A stretch of 6,920 nucleotides of DNA from CAISGS01 sp044376615. GTDB taxonomy: Bacteria; Pseudomonadota; Alphaproteobacteria; Caulobacterales; Caulobacteraceae. The stretch spans positions 1 to 6,920 of the forward strand of contig JBILKO010000124.1 of NCBI GenBank assembly GCA_044376615.1, written 5' to 3'. The notes beneath the pieces were generated by a model. The model was not told the DNA's origin and did no database searches. It saw only the letters and a list, made by a program, of their open reading frames with translations. Of this stretch, positions 6,055 to 6,920 are shown in pieces. Numbering within the stretch: the stretch's first letter is position 1; each line of letters opens with the position of its first letter. The translations under genes were made by a program, and so were the position numbers.

Positions 6055-6920
6055 GGCCGTCCGATCTAAGCACCTATCGTCTGCCACCAGCCTGGCGCTG
6101 GTTCAATGACCTTGTTTGGCGCATTGAGCACGATTTCGAGCGAGCCAAGGTATCGGGTAAGGCCCAGGACGATGTTCGGGTGCGGGTGGCAATCGTTATG
6201 GCGGCCTTTGCCGCCTTGTTTCTGATGCTTGCCATTGGCGCGACTCGGCTGGCTGTGTTTTCCGGCAATGACGGCGTAGACTCAGTTCCGGTCGGCCTTC
6301 CCGGCGCGCGGGCGGATTTGGTTGACCGCAATGGCCAAATGCTGGCGGTCGATCTGCCGCATTACGGCCTCTATGTCGATCCGAGAGAGATTTGGGACAC
6401 GTCCGAAACCCGGCGGGCCCTGGCCACTGCCATGCCAAGCCTGGACATGGCGCGCCTAGAACGCATTTTGCAGGGCAACCGGCGTGAATTCTTGGTTGGT
6501 GCCATGACGCCTGAAGCCAAGCTGGCGGTTTTGGACCTGGGCCTGCCGGGCGTTTCGTTCGAAGAAGAAGAGCACAGGATCTATCCTCTCGGGGCAACCG
6601 CGGCCCATTTTATCGGCTTTTCGGGTAAGGGCGGGGTAGGGCTCGCCGGAGCGGAACTTGCTCTTGACCAGACTGTACGCAAGGGCGCGGCCCTGCATCA
6701 AGCTATACCCCTGGCCGTCGACCTTCGCATCCAGTCCGCCCTTGAAGACGAGGTGCAAAAGGCGGCGTTGGAATTCCAGGCGATTGGCGCAGTTGGTCTG
6801 GTAACCAATGTCCATACTGGCGAAATTCTGGGAATGGCCAGCTATCCAGACTATGACCCCAATCTCGCCGGACGTACATTGTCCGACAATTTGCTCAACC
6901 GGGCGGCTGCCCAGCCATAT
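6051..6920 (+). CDS. ftsI: Peptidoglycan D,D-transpeptidase FtsI (PBP3), 3' partial
   Basis: N-terminal 290 residues of the septal class B penicillin-binding protein, which cross-links peptidoglycan at the division site together with FtsW. It has a cytoplasmic tail of about 45 residues (RLPPAWRWFNDLVWRIEHDFERA within 10-32), one transmembrane helix (about 46-65), then the periplasmic pedestal domain beginning with the class B signature RADLVDRNG (87-95) and LYVDP. The beginning of the transpeptidase domain is present (LAVDLRIQSALEDE, then GLVTN, GEILGMASYPDYDPN and LLNRA). The window ends just before the expected catalytic SxxK motif, so active-site residues cannot be checked. The start is TTG, overlapping the ftsL stop (TTGA), with AGGA 8 nt upstream; the first in-frame ATG (codon 50) would destroy the membrane anchor. 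The frame is open to the last base. Resistance or specificity cannot be judged. Confidence 0.95.
   Translation, partial: MRPSDLSTYRLPPAWRWFNDLVWRIEHDFERAKVSGKAQDDVRVRVAIVMAAFAALFLMLAIGATRLAVFSGNDGVDSVPVGLPGARADLVDRNGQMLAVDLPHYGLYVDPREIWDTSETRRALATAMPSLDMARLERILQGNRREFLVGAMTPEAKLAVLDLGLPGVSFEEEEHRIYPLGATAAHFIGFSGKGGVGLAGAELALDQTVRKGAALHQAIPLAVDLRIQSALEDEVQKAALEFQAIGAVGLVTNVHTGEILGMASYPDYDPNLAGRTLSDNLLNRAAAQPY

Overview
The window looks like a chromosomal segment of an alphaproteobacterium. The base composition is GC-rich. The CckA-type hybrid histidine kinase is an alphaproteobacterial cell-cycle regulator, and the order amidase, RNase P RNA, mraZ, rsmH, ftsL, ftsI is one I associate with this class. 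Details of CckA and of the FtsI N-terminus suggest the Caulobacter/Maricaulis side of the class, but that is an impression from memory, not a placement. Everything I can support is on the + strand, and nothing indicates a mobile element, prophage, CRISPR array or defence island.

Layout. (1) 2-1789: the C-terminal part of cckA (PAS, histidine-kinase core, receiver). Its reading frame stays open to the left edge, so the gene begins outside the window. (2) 1897-2787: a ten-helix EamA/DMT-family transporter, overlapping by 4 bp (ATGA) the next gene. (3) 2784-3515: a zinc N-acetylmuramoyl-L-alanine amidase with a C-terminal peptidoglycan-binding domain. (4) 3547-3953: a complete type-A RNase P RNA (rnpB) closed by a perfect 13-bp P1 helix, with a plausible promoter whose -35 overlaps the amidase stop codon. 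(5) 3954-4172: a 219-bp intergenic stretch holding a strong hairpin just after rnpB, an A/T-richer segment and a three-repeat MraZ-box-like array. (6) 4173-6920: the start of the division and cell wall (dcw) cluster, mraZ-rsmH-ftsL-ftsI. Each junction is a 4-bp start/stop overlap, and ftsI runs off the right edge before its catalytic serine.

How the genes fit together. The dcw genes form one tightly coupled transcription/translation unit: MraZ (likely autoregulator), RsmH (16S rRNA methyltransferase), FtsL (divisome scaffold) and FtsI (septal transpeptidase). The amidase next door acts on peptidoglycan fragments, and CckA is the kinase that in Caulobacter controls CtrA and so division timing. 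The window therefore joins cell-cycle signalling, wall recycling and septum synthesis, with the RNase P RNA as an independent housekeeping unit in the middle. I found no undescribed system. The points most worth a second look are regulatory: the MraZ-box array, competing hairpins between rnpB and mraZ, the non-ATG starts, and the rnpB promoter built into the end of the amidase gene.
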